From Anaerorhabdus sp964386325 (lineage in GTDB: Bacteria; Bacillota_I; Bacilli_A; Erysipelotrichales; Erysipelotrichaceae): a DNA stretch of 64,000 bases. A program made the position numbers and the translations under genes. Below the pieces are notes generated by a model, which did no database searches, was not told the origin of the DNA, and saw only the letters and a program-made list of their open reading frames with translations. Below are positions 61,520 through 64,000 of the stretch, piece after piece. The stretch covers positions 1 through 64,000 of the forward strand of contig CAYLQY010000008.1 of assembly GCA_964386325.1 (NCBI GenBank), given 5' to 3'. How positions within the stretch are numbered: position 1 is the first letter of the stretch; each line of letters starts with the position of its first letter.

Positions 61520-62854
61520 TTAGAACCACCCTTTTATTTTTCTACGATAATATATGATAAATGCCAACGAAGATAGAATCCACGTCACTGGATAACTTGC
61601 GATTAACACAATAATATCATGATTATTTGGCACAACAAAGAATACCCATAACACACGCATCAGACAAATACCTATAGCGCTAATAATCAACGGTCCTAGT
61701 GAATCCCCTGAAGCACGGATTACACTTGATAATATCTCGATACATACCCATGTAAAATACATTGGCACTAAAAACCGCAACATACTATTCCCAATTGTTA
61801 TTACATTTACATCATCCGTGAATATTCTAAAAAACATTGTTGATGAAAAATATAAAAATATACTTACAACAATTGTGGATCCAAACGCCATAATCAAACA
61901 TGTTTTTACACATTTGTGAACACGGTCTAATTTGTGCGCTCCAAAATTTTGAGCCGCAAAGGTCATTGCAGAAATACCAAATGCATTCATCATCATCCAA
62001 AATAATCCATCAATTTTCCCATAGACTGTATATGCTGCAATCGTATCAGTTCCAAAAGAGTTAATACTACTTTGTATAAATATATTAGAAATAGAATACA
62101 TCGTTGATTGAATACCAGCAGGAAAACCAATATAAACTACCTTCTGAAGTATTTCCCCATCAAAACGTAATTTTTTGAATTCAAAACGGTGTAAATCATT
62201 GGTTCTTGATAATGAGAATAATACTAAACATGCACTACAAAACTGTGAAATAATTGTCGCAAAGGCTACACCTTGGACTCCTAATCCAAAAACTCTTACA
62301 AATATAATATCGAGTACAACATTAATAATTGTTGAGCATATCAAAAAATAAAGTGGTTTCTTAGAATCCCCTATCGCATTTAATATACCCGCACCAATAT
62401 TATAAGTAAGTGAAAAAATTGAACCAAAAAAGTAAATACGGATATAATCCAATGACAACGTAAAAATAGCTTCTGGTTCACCCATCATTTTTAACGCTGA
62501 CGGGGCAAAGAAATATCCTAAAACCATTAAAATAATTCCAAATGTAATCGCTAATAATATTGCAGTGTGTACCGCCTTCGATGTTTTCTCTTTATTCTTA
62601 GCTCCATAATATCTCGAAATAATGATGCTTGCTCCTGAAGATATTCCTAGAAAAAAGCCAACAAGAAAGTTAATTATCTGAGCACTTGAACCACCCACTG
62701 CTGCCAACGCATTTGAACCAACATATTGTCCAACAATAACCGCATCAACAGTATTATATAATTGTTGAAAAAAAGACCCCAATAAAATTGGGAAAAAGAA
62801 GATTAAAATTTGTTTCCAAATAACGCCTTCTGTTATTTTATTAATCCGTTCCAT
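61520..62854 (-). CDS. MATE-family efflux transporter
   Basis: A 444-residue cation-coupled exporter with twelve predicted helices in two MatE halves. The start ITEGVIWKQILIFFFPILLGSFFQQLYNTVDAVIVGQYVG is typical of the DinF/NorM-related VmrA-like branch, and AVGGSSAQIINFLVGFFLGISSGASIIISRYYGA follows. The second half begins near residue 230 (VVYIGFPAGIQSTMYSISNIFIQ). The substrate is unknown; drugs, dyes or metabolites are typical. AAGGGGGAAAG precedes the ATG. It is divergent from the histidinol-phosphatase gene. Confidence 0.92.
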   Translation of the reverse strand: MERINKITEGVIWKQILIFFFPILLGSFFQQLYNTVDAVIVGQYVGSNALAAVGGSSAQIINFLVGFFLGISSGASIIISRYYGAKNKEKTSKAVHTAILLAITFGIILMVLGYFFAPSALKMMGEPEAIFTLSLDYIRIYFFGSIFSLTYNIGAGILNAIGDSKKPLYFLICSTIINVVLDIIFVRVFGLGVQGVAFATIISQFCSACLVLFSLSRTNDLHRFEFKKLRFDGEILQKVVYIGFPAGIQSTMYSISNIFIQSSINSFGTDTIAAYTVYGKIDGLFWMMMNAFGISAMTFAAQNFGAHKLDRVHKCVKTCLIMAFGSTIVVSIFLYFSSTMFFRIFTDDVNVITIGNSMLRFLVPMYFTWVCIEILSSVIRASGDSLGPLIISAIGICLMRVLWVFFVVPNNHDIIVLIASYPVTWILSSLAFIIYYRRKIKGWF

Positions 62855-62984
62855 CCGCTTTCCCCCTTACTTAAAAACGTTAGATATAGTCTATCATTTT
62901 TTACACAAATCATACAATCATTTTCTTTCGAAAATGTTATAATATCTTTATGTATTTCAAAACGAAATCCTAAGGAGAAAGTAG

Positions 62985-63773
62985 ATGCAAGATTTTAATA
63001 TTCATAGTCATACAATTCGTTGTTTACACGCTGTTGGAAGCGATGAAGAATATGTTTTAAAAGCAATCGAAGCTGGAATAAAAACACTTGGTTTCAGTGA
63101 TCATGTTCCACTCATTGATGATTGTGGAATGAAGGATCGAATGACCATGGATCAAATTCAGGAATATATTGATTCTGTATTATTCCTTAAAGAAAAATAT
63201 AAGCATCAAATTGATATTAAATTGGGATTTGAATGTGAATATATCATATCCAACCTTGATCACTACAAACAATTATTAAAAACCTGTGATTATCTAATTT
63301 TAGGTCATCATTATGATGAATCAAACAGTGTGGATTATTGTGAATTTTGTGATGATACAAGAGTTCTTCAATATGCTGAAAGTGTATGTACAGCTTTGAG
63401 GTCTGGATTATTCACTTATCTAGCACATCCTGACTATTTTATGTTATCGCGTGATGATTGGTCTCTTGCTTGTACTGAAGCACTCAAAAAAATAATTATT
63501 TGTGCAAAAGAAGAAGGAATACCGGTAGAAATCAATTTAAAAGGAATGTCCTATGGAAAGAAAAATTATTCATTTGGAGAATCATTTATCTATCCCAATA
63601 AAAAAACCATTGAGCTAATCATGGAATATCGTCCACGTATTGTTTATGGTTTAGATTGTCACGATCCGCTTCATTACCTAGAAATGCAAAACTACATTAA
63701 ACTGTTTCACCACGAATACCCTGAATTTAATTTACCTTCAGTAAAATTTGAAGAATTAAATATTAAAAAATGA
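62985..63773 (+). CDS. PHP-family histidinol-phosphatase
   Basis: A 262-residue metal-dependent phosphatase of the PHP superfamily, HisK/HisJ type. The metal ligands are visible in NIHSHTIRC (residues 5-13), GFSDHVPL near 37, GFECEYI near 80, ILGHHYDES near 106, LAHPDYFM near 146 and GLDCHDPLHY near 223. The length matches HisK. It would remove phosphate from histidinol phosphate, but no other histidine gene is in the window, so it could act on other phosphoesters. A TATAAT lies at 62938-62943 and AAGGAGAAAG precedes the ATG. Confidence 0.85.
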   Translation: MQDFNIHSHTIRCLHAVGSDEEYVLKAIEAGIKTLGFSDHVPLIDDCGMKDRMTMDQIQEYIDSVLFLKEKYKHQIDIKLGFECEYIISNLDHYKQLLKTCDYLILGHHYDESNSVDYCEFCDDTRVLQYAESVCTALRSGLFTYLAHPDYFMLSRDDWSLACTEALKKIIICAKEEGIPVEINLKGMSYGKKNYSFGESFIYPNKKTIELIMEYRPRIVYGLDCHDPLHYLEMQNYIKLFHHEYPEFNLPSVKFEELNIKK

Positions 63774-63794
63774 TTTCTAACGGAATCATTTTTT
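63765..63794. terminator. Bidirectional terminator between hisK and the second patatin gene
   Basis: AAAAAATGATT and AATCATTTTTT form an 11-bp stem with an 8-base loop. It contains the hisK stop codon and touches the stop of the converging gene. Confidence 0.85.
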
Positions 63795-64000
63795 ATTGTT
63801 CTCTTATAAATTTTAATATTTCATCAATTTGATTTTTAGTTACCTCGTATCCTAATTGATAAATTGCTTCAAGTTTTGTTTTATCTTTTTCAATACGACT
63901 AACATTCAAACTTTCTTGTGGTCGAATTACTAGAATATTCCCTCTTGCTTCTTGCTCATCAATGTACTCTATTTCTTCATTATAGGCAAGATGGCGGTTC
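63793..64000 (-). CDS. Patatin-family phospholipase, C-terminal part (cut by the window edge)
   Basis: A minus-strand frame open from the window edge to TAA at 63795-63793 gives 68 residues: it begins NRHLAYNEEIEYIDEQEA and contains ILVIRPQESLNVSRIEKDKT and LEAIYQLGYEV. The RPxxxLxVSRIEKDxxKLExIYxLGY pattern is the C-terminal end of YjjU-type patatin phospholipases, different from the patatin gene at 13.3-14.6 kb. The N-terminal catalytic part lies outside the window. Confidence 0.75.
   Translation of the reverse strand, partial: NRHLAYNEEIEYIDEQEARGNILVIRPQESLNVSRIEKDKTKLEAIYQLGYEVTKNQIDEILKFIREQ

Noticed and set aside
1..64000. CRISPR array, rRNA genes or riboswitch
   Set aside because: I looked for regularly spaced direct repeats, rRNA signatures and conserved aptamer cores and saw none. 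The gaps between genes are too short or lack the expected motifs.

Overview
The window is AT-rich, uses TGA as a stop (so not a Mycoplasma-type code), has strong AGGAGG-type ribosome binding sites, tRNAs with encoded CCA, lipoproteins with Gram-positive style lipoboxes and no outer-membrane genes. This is a low-GC Firmicute chromosome. The gene set (CBS-DRTGG pyrophosphatase, cdaA-cdaR-glmM, Mur ligase fused to a membrane domain, MBG/YDG-repeat surface protein, PilT/PilC mini-cluster) fits an Erysipelotrichia-like anaerobe best, but that placement is an inference. Most genes lie on the minus strand.

Layout. 1-1.5 kb: ASCH-domain protein, small membrane protein and a GNAT acetyltransferase. 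1.5-7.2 kb: complete oligopeptide importer (oppA-B-C-D-F) with a promoter before oppA and an attenuator-like hairpin after it. 7.3-10.6 kb: regulated family II pyrophosphatase, azlCD branched-chain amino acid exporter and a nitroreductase. 10.1-14.6 kb: a tight operon of patatin, dut, M18 aminopeptidase, SEC-C methionine aminopeptidase and nitroreductase. 14.7-21 kb: a type IV pilus-like cluster with PilC, four small one-helix pilin-like proteins, PilT and a SARP-like regulator, preceded by a transglutaminase lipoprotein and a small membrane protein. 21.3-22.2 kb: tRNA-Gly and a secreted glucosaminidase-like protein. 22.3-26.8 kb: beta-glucoside PTS (IIA, IIBC), 6-phospho-beta-glucosidase and a divergent RpiR regulator with a perfect palindrome between them. 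26.8-28.9 kb: PerR-like regulator and catalase with GATACG operator repeats. 29-35.1 kb: a 2054-residue repeat surface protein. 35.4-36.4 kb: a PEBP-family protein and a small aromatic-acid-exporter-like protein.

36.4-41 kb is the accessory part: a decayed RhuM-like fragment, a 944-residue membrane protein of unknown function with a TTG start, and an IS3-family element whose transposase has Gln where the catalytic Glu should be. It abuts tRNA-Asp and tRNA-Ser. 41.3-47 kb: deoD, D-Ala-D-Ala ligase, an AI-2E-type transporter, a membrane-fused MurF-like ligase and an alpha/beta hydrolase. 47.1-49.1 kb: a small operon with NfeD and an SPFH protein. 49.2-53.5 kb: a diguanylate cyclase with two periplasmic binding domains, then a two-component system. 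53.5-58.3 kb: cdaA-cdaR-glmM, where the c-di-AMP cyclase has an extra tail of about 390 residues. 58.4-64 kb: TraB-family protein, DUF3795 protein, aminotransferase, glycine-zipper protein, MATE exporter, histidinol-phosphatase and the 3' end of a second patatin gene.

The best candidates for something undescribed are the PilT/PilC cluster without an extension ATPase or prepilin peptidase in view, its regulator with what looks like a degenerate GGDEF domain, the tailed CdaA, and the 944-residue membrane protein.
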